From Shinisaurus crocodilurus (lineage: Eukaryota; Chordata; Lepidosauria; Squamata; Shinisauridae), in contig CM037879.1 in NCBI GenBank assembly GCA_021292165.1, forward strand, positions 250,461,438 to 250,525,437: 64,000 nt of DNA, given 5' to 3'. The stretch's first letter is position 1. Every line of letters begins with the position of its first letter. The notes under the pieces were generated by a model that saw only the letters and a list, made by a program, of their open reading frames with translations, did no database searches and was not told the origin of the DNA. The position numbers were made by a program, and so were the translations under genes. This document shows positions 47,771 through 58,610 of the stretch, piece after piece.

Positions 47771-48249
47771 ATAATAAAAGACAGGATGATAAAACAAGTT
47801 GGATAGAAATATAATTTAGCAGCAGCTAAATGAAATATATTATGTGTGAAGTACCAAGCAGCAGTATGCAACTACAGTCAATCTTAGGCATTCATCTACT
47901 TGATAAAGTTGTAGAATTTTCAAAAACTATACAAACAGGTGATGGTCACTACTCCCATGCTGCTGTTGCACCACTTGAGGTGGTGGCACCTGAAGGGGTA
48001 ATCCCGTTCAGTATCTTCCCTGATGCCCATGTCTGGCTCAGGTAATATTTCTCTCCCCCAGAAGTGCCAGCTCACTGAGCTTGAATGAGGAGCCCCAGTG
48101 ACAAAGCATCAAGGTTAAAACAGTGTTTTAGCACACAAGCGAGTTAAGCACCCATGCAACTTTAGCAATAGGACATGCAGGCCAGGGCAGTTGACTGTTC
48201 TCTGTCTTCTAGTAAACAACTTAGTTACTAGTTATGATGGTAGAAAGCC
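47771..48249. other. ATF7IP intron, nothing recognised
   Basis: No supported feature between the L2 and CR1 copies. Confidence 0.35.
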
Positions 48250-50189
48250 AGCAAGGGTGTGGGGGCTATTCAGTGGATTGCACTGAGTGCCACATGTATG
48301 ACTGTCTGCCTGCCAGCTGGACAGAAATTGTGGGTGTGTCCTCAGTGTAATGAGCTCCTGGCTGTCTGGTAACAAGTTCATTCCCTTGAAGCCAAGGTTG
48401 CTGACCTAGATAAGCTGAGAGGCAGCAACATTGGTGGATGAGACCTTCAGGAACCTAATAGCGGTGTCCCAATCCCTGGGTGACAGTTCCTCTACTGTAA
48501 TGAGGAATGGGGGTCTCGGGGAAGGAGGGTGTCATTCTGAAGAATAGGGAAAAGATCCTTTAGAAGGGACCCATTCTTCAAAAGCTGAACAAATGTCCTT
48601 TTGCACCAAGGATGTGCCTTCCGGGGCTGGAGCTTGTGGTAGTGGGGAGATTCAATCATTAGGCAGACAGCTGGGTTTGTGATGGACATGTAGACCGCAT
48701 GTTAAATTGATTGCCTAGTGCAAAGATTGTGGGTATCACATTTTGTCTAGATAACTTTGTAGATTGTGCTGGGATGGTCGTGGTCCATGTTGGTGCCAGT
48801 GATGTGGGGAAATGTAGTTGTGAGGTCCTGGAAGCCAGATTTAGGTTGTTAGGTAGGAGGTTGGAATCCAGGACCACCAAGGTGACATTCTCTGAAATGC
48901 TACCTGTTCTACTTGCAGAGCCAGCTCAACAGGGGAAGCTGAGAAGCCTCCATGCGTGGATGAGATGGTTGTGTAGAGAGAAGGGGTTCAGATTTGTTGG
49001 GCACTTGGGAACATTTTGCAACAAACCAGCCTGTACAAGGGGAACAGGCTCCACTTGAATCAGAATAGAACCAGACTGTTGGCATTTAACATAAAAATGG
49101 TGACAGAGCAGCTTTTCAGATGAACCCATGGGGAAAGCCAACAAGAGCTGGGAAGCATCCAGTTCAGGTTGAATCATCCCTAGGGGATGAAGGTGAAAAT
49201 GTTTCCAATTGCCTAAATGAGGGTGTGGAGGGACTGGGCCATGAACATATGGTGGAACATGATAGCCAGTCAAAGAGGGCTAAGGGCCATAGCAGAAGAT
49301 ACACCACAGACATCTGGGAACACTGTATAGGTGTTCCTATGCTAATGTTAGAGGTTTACAAGCCAAGATGGGAGAGTTGGAGTGCCTGGTTTTAAAGGAG
49401 AACTTAGTTATACTGGGCATAACAGAAACCTGGTGGAACAGAGAAAACCAGTGGAATATGGTCTTCTCTGGATATAAACCCTATAGGAAGAACAGAGAAG
49501 GGTGTACTGGAGGAGGTATTGCTCTGTATGTCTACGAGGGCATGGTGTTAAGCAGACTAGAAAACCTAAAAGGGGCAGACTCCTCCACAGAAGCACAGTG
49601 GGTGACAGTACTGGGCTACAAAACTAATTTAGTACTGGGAACATGGTATTGTTCCCCAGACCAGAATGCTCAGAGTTATCTTGAGATGGACAAGTGAATC
49701 AGAGTGTTGTAATAATGGGGGACTTCAATTACCCCCACGTTGACTGGATGAATGCATGTTCCAGTCACAACAAAGTGTTTAAATTTCTCACTGCCATAAA
49801 TTACTGTGCCCTAGAACAGATGGTCATGGAACTGAACAGAGTGGAAGCGACCCTGGAGTTAATCCTCAGTGGTGACACCCAGGACCTAGTGTGATATGTG
49901 AGTGTTGTCAAACCAATTGGAAACAATGATTATGGTGCTATGAGATTTAATATATATTTAAGTGGAAAATTGCCCAGGATGTCCAACACAGTCACATTCA
50001 AAAGAGGAAGCTTCTCTAAAATGAGGAGACTGAGAACCAAGGGCCACTGGGAGGCTGCACACCATGCTTCCCAGGATTAACATCACAGCAAGAGGGAGAT
50101 CAGCCTGACCCCATACATTGGCCAAAGAAGGAACAGCTGCAGGGAGCTTGTTTTGTCCTTCCCTGCCAGGAAAATAACACACCATCTAT

Positions 50190-50319
50190 AAGAAGCAGGG
50201 TCAGGCCTGGTTATTATTTGGATGGGAGACCCCTCCTCTAGTTTCCTGCATTGAGCAGGGGGTTGGACTCAATAGCCTTGTAGGCTCCTTCCAACTCTAT
50301 GATCTATGAAATCTATGAA
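50190..50319 (+). mobile_element. 5S-type SINE nested in CR1
   Basis: The head is truncated just inside the A-box: GAAGCAGGGTCAGGCCTGGT and TTATTTGGATGGGAGACC are the least diverged 5S match in the window (5S has GGTCGGGCCTGGTTAGTACT here). The tail is the same CR1-like 3' end with ATGATCTATGAAATCTATGAA-type repeats. It interrupts the CR1 between endonuclease and linker, so it is younger. Confidence 0.85.
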
Positions 50320-50329
50320 CCTTTAAGAA

Positions 50330-50512
50330 ATGGTGTCTGAGTTTTGCTTCTTTCCCCCCCCCTCCCAATCCCTTTTCCTTTTGTGTCATTTCTTTTAGAT
50401 TATAGGCCTGAGGGCAGGGACTGTCTTATTATTAATATCTGTAAGCCACTCCGGGAGCCTTTTTTGGCTGAAGAGTGGGGTACAAATGCTGTAAATAAAT
50501 AAATAGTACATA
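50330..50512 (+). mobile_element. LINE/SINE 3' tail nested in CR1
   Basis: TATAGGCCTGAGGGCAGGGA, TCTGTAAGCCACTCCGGGAG and GGGGTACAAATGCTGTAAAT plus an AAATA tail form a 3' terminus common in reptile genomes. Only the end of the parent is left. It lies right after the nested 5S-type SINE. Confidence 0.55.
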
Positions 50513-51147
50513 AATAGAAAGTTGAAAGGGGAGTCAAGAGGGTTAAATCCCTTCAAAATGCTTGGAGGTTACTCAAAACCACAATATTAGAAGCTCAGCT
50601 AGAATGTACTGCAGGTTAGGGAAGGTAATACCAAGTCCAAGAGGTCACCAGCATGATTAATGGACAGTGTCAAAGAAGCTGTTAGAGAAAAGAAGGCTTC
50701 CATCAGAAAATGAAAGTCTTGCCCAAATGAGGAAAACCAAAGGGAGAACAAACTTGCACAAAGGAAATGCAAGCAGATAATAGGAGATGTAAAAAAAAGC
50801 ATTTCGAGGAACATATTGTGAACAACCTCAAGGTCAACAATACAGAATTTTTTGAATATTTCAGAAGCAGGCAACCAGATAGAAGGCAGTTCGATCCTTG
50901 GATGACAACAGAGCTAAAAGGAGGATGAGATTGTGGAGAAGCTGAATGAATTCTTTTCATCTGCCTTTACTGCAGAAGATATAGGACAGATACCTGTGCC
51001 TGAACTGATGTTTTCAGGATGGGAGTCTGAGGCAAATTACAGTGACAATAGATAACATTCTTGACTTTACTGACAAATTGAAAGCTAATAAATTACTGGG
51101 CCCAGATGTTGTTCGTCCTGGAGTTCTTAAAGAACACAAATGTTAAA

Positions 51148-51202
51148 TTTATTTATTTATTTATTTATTATATTTATACCCCACCTTTTTTCCTGCAAGG
51201 AA
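51148..51202 (-). mobile_element. Sauria SINE tail fragment nested in CR1
   Basis: (TTTA)n, then TATTTATACCCCACCTTTTT and TCCTGCAAGGAA is the antisense 3' end of the Sauria SINE (compare 57305-57355). The element is truncated soon after. Confidence 0.7.
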
Positions 51203-51354
51203 TGCTGAATTTCCTTGCTGAATTGCTAACGAATTGCTGAATTGCTAACGAAAGTAAGTAACATGTCCCTATATCAGTGGATTGGAGTACTGCCAGTGTA
51301 ATGCCAATTTTTAAAAAAAGGATCCAAGGGATCCAATTTTTAAAAAAAGGATCC

Positions 51355-51534
51355 ATATTTTTAATTTAAGCTGCAATAAAGAATGATAGTGTAAAGTCTT
51401 CATTTTTCTTGATGGTACTACAGTACTTGTATTGCAAGACATCGCTTGTTTATCAAGTTAAAATTTATTTTAAAAATTTGCTTGTCTTGCAAAACACTTG
51501 CAGGCCAAGTTACTTGCAATCCAAGGTTTTACTG
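51355..51534. mobile_element. Tigger/pogo-like MITE, family 2, truncated, in CR1
   Basis: The right part of the family-2 MITE is present: TTGCAAGACATCGCTTGTTT, CTTGCAATCCAAGGTTTTACTG at the terminus (shown in two parts: CTTGCAATCC and AAGGTTTTACTG), then TA at 51535-51536. The left terminus is missing. Confidence 0.75.
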
Positions 51535-52545
51535 TATTGGGGCAATGCTTTTCAACTTGCTCATAAGTGATCTGGAATTAGGAGTGAGCAGTGAGGTGGT
51601 GAACTTTGTTGATAAAACATTATTTAGGGTGGTTGAAACAAAAATGGATTGCAGAGTGTTCCAAAAGGATCTCCAAACTGGGAGAATAGGCATCAGAATG
51701 GTGAATGCAGTTCATTGTAAGCAAGTGTACGGTGATGCACGTTGGAGCAAAAAATCCCAGCTTCACATACACACTGATCGGGTATGAGCCAGTAGTGACC
51801 AAGAACGAGATCTTGGGTTTTGTGGTGGACAGCTCAATTAAAATGTCAACCCAGTGTGTTGCTGTTGTGAAAAGAGCAAATTTCATGTTAGGCATAATTA
51901 GAAAAAGAATTGAAAATAAAACTGCCAATATCATACTGCCCTTATACAAACCTATGGTGCGATCAGACTTCGAATACTGTGTACAGTTCTGATCACTGCA
52001 CCTCAAAAAAGGTTATTGTAGAGCTGGAAAAGACAACTAAAATGATCAAGAGGCTGGAGTAGTTCCACTATGAAGAAAGGTTACAATGATTGAAGCTGTT
52101 TAGCTTAGAAAAAAGGAGAGTAGGGTGGGGACATGATAGATGTATAAAATCAAGCATGGTGTGGAGAAAGTGGACAGGGAAAAGTTTCCCCCCTTAATAC
52201 TAGAATCCTGGGTCATCCCATGAAGCTGATTGGTGGGAGATTCAGGTCAGATATAAGAAAGCACTTCTTCACACAGCACATAGTTAAACTGTGGACTTCC
52301 TTAGCACACAGACTAATGATGGCCTCCAATTTGGATGGGTTTAAAAGAGAATTAGACAAATTCATGGAGGATTAGGCTCTCAGTGGTTACTAGTCCTGAT
52401 GGCTATATGCTAACTCCAGTATCAGAGGTAGTATGCCTATGTACACCAGTTGCTGGCAGCTGGTTGACCACTGTGTGAAGAGAATGCTGGACTAGATGGA
52501 CCCTTGGTCTGATTCAGCATGGCTCTTCTTATGTTCTTAAGTGAC

Positions 52546-53432
52546 CACAAGGGGCAGAGACACTTGTGGCCAGATGTTGTTGTCCTCACCTGGGCTGATA
52601 GATGGAATTCGGTCTCCTTAGCTTAACTTCGCTGTTCAGTCTCTTTTCTCCTTTGGTGGCTATACTTAGGGACATAGAGGCTGGATGGGATTTAAATGGT
52701 CTCACCCTGCCTCCAGCTTTTCCAACTACCACTGGTGCCTCCACTGTAGATTAAACAAGGATCCAGTCAGCCAAGTAGAATTTCTGGTCCTTAGACTCAG
52801 CTCCCACCAAAGGAGTCATCCTAAATGGTTGCAGCCCCTTGGACAACTGTCTTCAAGACAGTAGCTATTTATAAGAAACCCAGAGTGTGACCTCCCTACA
52901 AATTCATCACTCTGTGGGGCAAGTCTTTATTGTGTTAGTCATTTAATCACTGCCAGATCCGTATAAATCTCTCAACACAGTCACATTTTTTGAATACCAA
53001 AAAATTGGATGACCTCAAAAGCAAACCTAAGATCCCCTTCATTATCTCAGACAGGGCAGTGGAGATTGGGCGGTGCGCAGTATTAACAGAATCTTCAATC
53101 CCTTGCCTTTTTGTTTGTTTATTTTTACTGGGGCTATTGACAGGAAGTCTCTCCAGCATTAAGCAAACATGCATAGCTTTCATTACATACTAACTCACCC
53201 TCCTTGGTTAGGGAATCATGTGAGACAGACAGACATGTGTACAAGTATATACACAACTTGCCCAATTTCTTTCTATCTCCATGGGTAGGGGAGTGATTGA
53301 AAAATTGGTCCAGACCTCCCTCCTCACAAGTAACTTCCTTGGCATGGTGACAAGGCAGTCATGTTCTGTTTCGATCCACAATGTCCCCAATACATGAACC
53401 AGTCTCTCTAACCTCGTAGGGTTTATTTCTGA
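52546..53432. other. ATF7IP intron, nothing recognised
   Basis: Possible continuation of decayed L2-like sequence after the CR1 insertion, but not proven. The open frames here have no known content. Confidence 0.35.
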
Positions 53433-53506
53433 CTAGCTTTTTTTACCCGGCGTTGCACGGGTCGTCATTTTCCTAAGGCACTATTTGTTTGAAATTCCTT
53501 AAGGTA

Positions 53507-53674
53507 CAGTATTTTTCCATGTATAAGACTATACTTTTTCCTAAAATCGTTAGACTAAAAATTGAGGGTCGTCTTATACACGGAAGTAAGCTGAGGAGAG
53601 AACCGCGCGGTTGCGAAACTGCCCAGTGGGGGGCGTCTTATACATGGGGGCGCCTTATACACGGAAAAATACGG
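53507..53674. mobile_element. Tc1/mariner-type MITE, family 3, in Helitron unit A
   Basis: Termini CAGTATTTTTCCATGTATAA and TTATACACGGAAAAATACGG are inverted repeats, flanked by TA (53505-53506 and 53675-53676). The 168-bp core contains GTCTTATACACGGAAGTAAG. The second Helitron unit has the uninterrupted sequence at the matching point (CCTTAAGGTCGCTGACCGC at about 54879), which shows the insertion. A sister copy is at 57559-57727. Confidence 0.9.
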
Positions 53675-53702
53675 TAGCTATCCGCTGTTTTGAATCCCTC
53701 CA

Positions 53703-54410
53703 TAGGAAAGGTCCCCCGGGACTACATAATGGAATCCCAGCTCCCCCAGGATTACACAATGAAATCCCAGTTCCCCCGGGACTACCAGCTCCACCGGGAC
53801 TGCACAATGAAATCCCAGCTCCCCCTGGGACTACCTGCTCCCCCGGGACTGCACAATGAAATCCCTGTTTGCTTTCCCCTGGGACTGCACAATGAAATCC
53901 CAGCTCCCCTGGGACTACACAATGAAATCCCTGTTCCCCTGGGACTACACAGTGAAATCCCTGCTCCCCCCCCCCGGGTCTGCACAGTGAAATCCCTGCT
54001 CCCCCCCCCCAGGACTTCACAATGAAATCCCTGCTCCCCCCTCCCCGGGACTACACAACAATGAAATTCCTGCTCTCCCCCCCTCCCCGGACTGCACAAC
54101 AATTAAATCACTGCTCCCCTCCCCCTGGGACTACCCAGCAATGTAATCCCAGCTTGCACCCCCCCCCCCCCGGGACTACTCAACAATGAAATCCCTGTTC
54201 CCCCTCCCCCTTGGGACTACCGAACAATAGAATCCTAGCTTGCCCCCATTCCCCTTCAGGACTACCCAACAATGAAATCCCAGCTTCCCCCCCCCTCCCA
54301 TTCAGGATTCTCCAACAATGAAATCCCAGCTTGCCCCCTCTCCCTCAGGACTACCGAACAATGATATTCCCCCCCCCCGATGATATTCTCCCCCCCCCCC
54401 CGGTGTAGGC
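53703..54410. repeat. C-rich minisatellite, Helitron unit A
   Basis: Tandem copies of a unit like CCCGGGACTACACAATGAAA followed by TCCC and a C-rich spacer. Units are about 27 bp in the left part. To the right the spacer C-tracts lengthen and units reach about 40-60 bp, with CAACAATGAAATCCC replacing the shorter form. Collagen-like or Gly/Pro-rich translations on either strand are artefacts. Confidence 0.85.
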
Positions 54411-54917
54411 CCCAGCTGCAGTTCATATGAACATTCTGGACGTAGGAGAGATTTGCATATCTGCTCCTGATTGGGCCCCTGTGGCGGCAGTTCATACAAT
54501 CATTGTATATGCCGTTGGAGCAATTTGCATTGCCGCTCCTGAATGACCCCTGCGAACATTCCAAGTGATGCCATTGGCTCTCATCTATTTTGGGCCGTAC
54601 AGGCGCAGCGAGGTTTTTTTTTTGGAGATTTGAACCCGCCAGTCTTTGTCCTTGGGTGATCGAGAGTATGGATGCCAAGTTTGAGGCGGATCCGTTCAAC
54701 CGTATAGTAGGAGCCTATGCGACGCACGCAAACAGCTGTACACACAGACCCACGGACACAGACAAACTTTCACATTTCACTAGCTTTTGCCCACAGCTTC
54801 GCTCTCGTGATGAAGAGTGAGTGTGCCAAGTTTGCACGGGTTGTCATTTTCCTATAGGCACTATTTGTTCGAAATTCCTTAAGGTCGCTGACCGCTGTTT
54901 TGAATCGCTCCATAGGA

Positions 54918-55232
54918 AAGGTCCCCCGGGACTACATAATGGAATCCTAGCTCCCCCAGGACTACCAGCTCCCCCAGGACTACCAGCTCCCCCAGGGACT
55001 ACAGAATGAAATCCCTGCTCCCCCCCCCCACCCGGGACTATAGAATGGAATCCCTCCCCCCCCCCGGGACTACACAATGAAATCCCTGTTCCTCCCCCGG
55101 GACTGCACAATGAAATCTCTGCTTCCCCCCCTGGACTGTACAATGATATCCCTGCCCCCCCCTCCAGGACTGCACAATGAAATCCCTGCTCCCCCCCCCT
55201 CCCCAGGACTACACAATGAAATCGCAGCTCCG
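54918..55232. repeat. C-rich minisatellite, Helitron unit B
   Basis: Same unit type as in unit A (GGACTACACAATGAAATCCC), but only about nine copies, with C-tracts of 7-10. Preceded by the same CCATAGGAAAGGTCCCCCGG lead-in as the array at 53703. Confidence 0.85.
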
Positions 55233-55963
55233 TCCTGGCTGTGGTTCATATGAACATTCTGTTTTGACATAGGAGAGATTTGCATATCCGCTCCTGATTG
55301 GGTCCCTGTGGCGGCAGTTCATACAAACATTCTAAATGTCGGAGTGATTTGCATAACCGCTCCTGAATGGCCCCTGTGAACATTCCAAGTGCCACCATTG
55401 GCTCTCATCCATTTTGGGCCGTACAGGTGCAGCGAGGGCTTTTCGGAGATTTGAACCCACCAGTCTTTGTTCTTGGGTGATGGAGAGTTTGCGTTCCAAG
55501 TTTGGGACGGATCCGTCAAAACGTGATGGAGCCTTTGCGATGACGCCCCGCACACAGCAGTCATTTAAAAAGTTTCCCTTCCTTTTCACCCCCTCAGAGA
55601 ACATTCTAAATGGCCTAGGGGAGATTTGCATACCCTGCCCTATTGTCCCCTGCAGGAATTCACACAAACATTCTAAGTGTCGTATGGGCTATTTGTATAA
55701 CTGCTCCTATTGGCTCCTGCAGCAATTCTGTGGTGAGGCCGATTTGCATAACTGCTGCCCTGTTGTTTTGCCCATAGGAGATATGAGTGTGGGGCGATTT
55801 TGCCCCCTTTTTTCACCCCTTTAGGGACAGAATTTCCAAAAATCTTTCCTTAGTGGGGCTCTACGTCATAAAAGCAATGTTCCTTCAAAATTTCACGTTC
55901 CTAGATTAAACGGTTTGAGCTGGGTGTTTGTGAGTCAGTCAGTCAGTCAGGACACTTTCTTAT

Positions 55964-55990
55964 AGATAGATAGATAGATAGATAGATAGA
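55964..55990. repeat. (GATA)n microsatellite at Helitron 5' end
   Basis: About seven GATA units; in minus-strand sense, (TCTA)n at the start of the element. Confidence 0.9.
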
Positions 55991-56089
55991 TGCACTGTAA
56001 GCAGCCGCTGGAATTATTCCCCTCCCTGCTTTAGTCTATATGATGCAAAAGGAAGGCATTTGATAGAATCATAGAGTGTGTATGCACAT

Positions 56090-56795
56090 CATGTGAAGCC
56101 ACCCTGCAAATAAGTCACAGTGGGGTAAGTAAGGATCTAATCTGGATCTATCAAAGTAAGGATCTAATCTGGATCTTTCAAAGTAGCAACTATATCAAAA
56201 AAGGAGATAAGGTTGGTCTGACAAACTCAAGTTGACTCCTTCTAATCAATGCATTATTTTTAGATGCTCACCAGACTGACTGCTTAATCAAATGATCGAG
56301 AATTTTGTACGGTATTGATATCAGGTTGACTGGTCTTTAGTTTTCTGGATCTTCCTTTTTCCCCTTCTTGAAGATGGGGACAGCACCTCACCTGTTCTTT
56401 AGGAATTCTCAAAGATTACAGACTGCAGCTCTGAAATAATGTCCATAACCTCCTTCAGCACTTGAGAATGTAATTCGTCTGGCATTTGAGACTTGGAACT
56501 CATTTAAACTGGCTAAGTGCTCTCTAACCGTGTCCTTGCTTATTCTGGGCTGCAAATCCCTTGATATATCATTTGTTCGTATCCCAGGTTGAACACAACT
56601 CCCCTTGTGGGAGAAGACTGAGCCAAAATAGTTGAGTAGTTTCGCCTTCTCTCCATCACCTGTTGACAATTCACCAGATCTACCTCTCCCTTGATCATCA
56701 TCTTGCTCCTAACATAGCCAAAGATTCTGTGATATTCATGTTTCTCTCCCTTTCGGCTTATATTATTACTAGGCATAACATTTGCATCTCAGACA
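56090..56795 (-). pseudogene. CR1 LINE, reverse-transcriptase fragment, antisense
   Basis: The minus strand encodes GDGEKAKLLNYFGSVFSHKG and SCVQPGIRTNDISRDLQPR, then SKDTVREHLASLNEFQVSNA (56409-56669). This is the typical linker and reverse-transcriptase start of CR1 LINEs, of a subfamily different from 48250-52545. Downstream parts reach about 56200 (antisense of a motif near the RT palm). Truncated at both ends and frameshifted. A 30-bp direct duplication (GGATCTAATCTGGATCT) lies at its 3' border near 56125-56180. Confidence 0.75.
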
Positions 56796-57251
56796 GAGCT
56801 TCAAATATTTCACAAATATTTTCACTATTTATTTATAAATATTTATTTATAGATAAATAAATACATAAGCAAAACGGACCACTGGTACTGCATCAAACAG
56901 TCCCTTCTTCCTTTTTCTTTTGTCATTTTAATCTAGGAGAATGAATTCTGAATTTTATTATGTCTTATTTTCAGTACATTTCGCAGCTCAAAGGCAAAGT
57001 AGCTAAGGATCTAATCTGGATTTGTAGCCACAGCCTGACCTTATAGGACTCTTTTAATAGGTTATCCTGATCTGTTGAGTAGATTATTTATTAAGCATTA
57101 ATAAATAAAAATTTCACAAATCTTTGCTATTTCGTTGTTTCAACTGAAAGGTATGCTTTTAGTGTTATCCTTCCTCAAATACTAAAATAAACACACAACT
57201 GGAATTTTATCTTTCTTCAGGTAGAGAGCTGAAACTTGAAAATGAATGGTT
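56796..57251. other. ATF7IP intron, nothing recognised
   Basis: AT-rich with TTTATTTATA runs; no landmark. Confidence 0.4.
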
Positions 57252-57301
57252 TCATAGAGTTTCATAGATAATAAGAGTTGGAAGGAGCCTACAAGGCTAT
57301 C
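57252..57301 (-). mobile_element. 5S-type SINE tail fragment
   Basis: TTTCATAGATAATAAGAGTT and GGAAGGAGCCTACAAGGCTA are the antisense 3' tail of the 5S SINE family. The copy stops where the Sauria SINE begins at 57302. Confidence 0.7.
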
Positions 57302-57543
57302 CCAATTTATTTATTTATTATATTTATACCCCGCCTTTTTTCCTACAAGGAACCCAAGGCGGCTTACATAATCTTCCTCCTCCTCCTCTCCATCTTATCC
57401 TCACAACAACCCTGTGAGGTAGGTTAGGCTGAGAGTCAGTGACTGGCCCAAAGTCACCCAGTGAGTTTCATGGCCGAGCGGGGACTAGAACCCGGATCTC
57501 CCGAGTCCCAGTCCAACACTCTCACCACTACAACACACTGGTT
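57302..57543 (-). mobile_element. Sauria SINE, antisense
   Basis: The (TTTA)n tail with TATTTATACCCCGCC is at the left, then the body (CAACAACCCTGTGAGGTAGG, AAAGTCACCCAGTGAGTTTC). At the right the antisense B-box GGACTAGAACC and head ACTCTCACCACTACAACACA are present. Full length. Inserted into or next to the 5S-type tail at 57252. Confidence 0.9.
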
Positions 57544-57558
57544 AGGACTGGATGATTA

Positions 57559-57727
57559 CCATATTTTTCCGTGTATAAGACGTCCCCATGTATACGACAA
57601 CCCCCACTGGGCAGTTTCACAACCGTGCAGTTCTCTCCTCGGCTTACTTCCGTGTATAAGATGACCCTCAATTTTTGGTCTTAACAATTTTAGGAAAGAG
57701 TATAGTCTTATACATGGAAAAATACTG
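57559..57727. mobile_element. Tc1/mariner-type MITE, family 3
   Basis: CCATATTTTTCCGTGTATAA and TTATACATGGAAAAATACTG are inverted termini, with TA at 57557-57558 and 57728-57729. It is 169 bp, the reverse-orientation relative of 53507-53674, sharing CACTGGGCAGTTTCACAAC (complement of GTTGCGAAACTGCCCAGTG). Confidence 0.9.
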
Positions 57728-58610
57728 TATCCAGTATTTTGGGTGCTAAATACTAAATTATAATGAGAAACAGGCCCAGCCCTCCCATGAGGTGGGGTAA
57801 ATCCCCAGTCACGTGGCAGAGAAAGTGGCTACTTGCACACTGCTCCACCCCTGCCAGAAGGGCTCACAGCAATTCTTCCTCCAGAGAGCCCTGCCAGCTG
57901 CTCTCCCACTATGGCATTTGCTGCAGCAGGAGAATGTGTCTCTTGAGAGCAGCTGCCTGCTCTGGATCACACAAATGCTATTGTGATAGAGCGGCCAATG
58001 TTTCTCTCCGGAGCAGCTGCCCGTCCTCTGTTTTGCTCTGAGGGGATCCTCAGAGCAAAATGGAGGATGGGCACCTTCTCTCAGCTGCCTGCCCTCTGGT
58101 TCATTCTGAGAATCCTGCAGGCAATCTCCCAGGACACCTCTGGAGCAGGTGCCCAGTCCTCCATTTATCCAGAGCTAACAGGACAGGCAGCTGGTCTGAA
58201 TGAGAGGTGTTCCGGGAGATCTCCTGGGACACCTATTCAACCTGGCATTGAGGAAGGACCCCCTCAGAACCGAGCAATGGCAATGGGTGGGGTGCGACGT
58301 CAACATGACAGCAAGATAAGTAGGGGCGCACCTGCTCTCCTGCTTCAGGTGGCAGAAGAGCTTGTGCTGGCGCTAATAAGAATTTAAATATTAAGAAAAT
58401 GTGGTGGTTTAGTTGTTCAAAGAAGTAATTCTACAATGTAACTGCCTAATGCCTTGGAATTTTCAGTTTATTTCTTCTGTGCATGCAACTGTACATATAG
58501 GAAGTGAACTGATGCAGCTATAGACGTAACTATCAAGACCTTTTAAACACCAACTTGGAGTGGGGAAGGGGGTTTGCTCAATAAGGTAAAATGGTTTATC
58601 TTTTTCATAG
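57728..58610. other. ATF7IP intron with degenerate GC-rich repeats
   Basis: About 57880-58240 repeats GAGCAGCTGCC-type blocks four times with varied spacers. At 58018-58072 a 25-bp inverted repeat (CCTCTGTTTTGCTCTGAGG / CCTCAGAGCAAAATGGAGG) surrounds a GGAT loop. No exon before 58611 could be supported. The acceptor TTTATCTTTTTCATAG ends at 58610. Confidence 0.45.

Larger units (their letters stand above)
48250..52545 (+). pseudogene. CR1 LINE, near full-length but degenerate
   Basis: Parts are collinear on the plus strand. ORF1-like region about 48270-49100 (CHMYDCLPAS near the start; SLHAWMRWLCREKGFRFVGH later). Endonuclease: VILGITETWWNRENQWN (49408-49450) and VVIMGDFNYPHVDWMNA (about 49706-49755). 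Linker 50515-50930. Reverse transcriptase: KLLGPDVVRPGVLKE (about 51090), then AMLFNLLISDLELGV (about 51545). C-terminus: PLYKPMVRSDFEYCVQF (to 51992) and later decayed text. The 3' end is GACTAGATGGACCCTTGGTC to about 52545. It is cut by a 5S-type SINE, a LINE tail, a SINE fragment and a MITE. In the RT, the expected FADD reads FVDK, so catalysis is lost even apart from the frameshifts. Confidence 0.85.
53433..55990 (-). mobile_element. Helitron-like element of two head-to-tail units
   Basis: Read on the minus strand, the 3' end is ACCCGTGCAACGCCGGGT (a 7-bp hairpin with one bulge), then AAAAAAAG, then CTAG. This is the Helitron terminus of a hairpin 8-12 bases before CTRR. The 5' end is TC (at 55990-55989) opening a TCTA microsatellite. 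The element lies between A (53432, plus strand) and T (55991), fitting the A^T target and lack of duplication. Inside, two similar units (53433-54776 and 54777-55990) each have a CTAG-type start, TTGTTTGAAATTCCTTAAGG-like text, a C-rich minisatellite and a common segment (TTCATATGAACATTCTG, GAGATTTGCATATC, TGTGGCGGCAGTTCATAC). There is no Rep/helicase frame, so it is non-autonomous. Open frames across the minisatellites are repeat translations. Confidence 0.7.

Noticed and set aside
53611..54102. Long Pro/Gly-rich frames on both strands near 53.6-55.1 kb, like a collagen or repeat protein
   Set aside because: They are translations of the minisatellite inside the Helitron-like element, open on both strands because of the repeat period.
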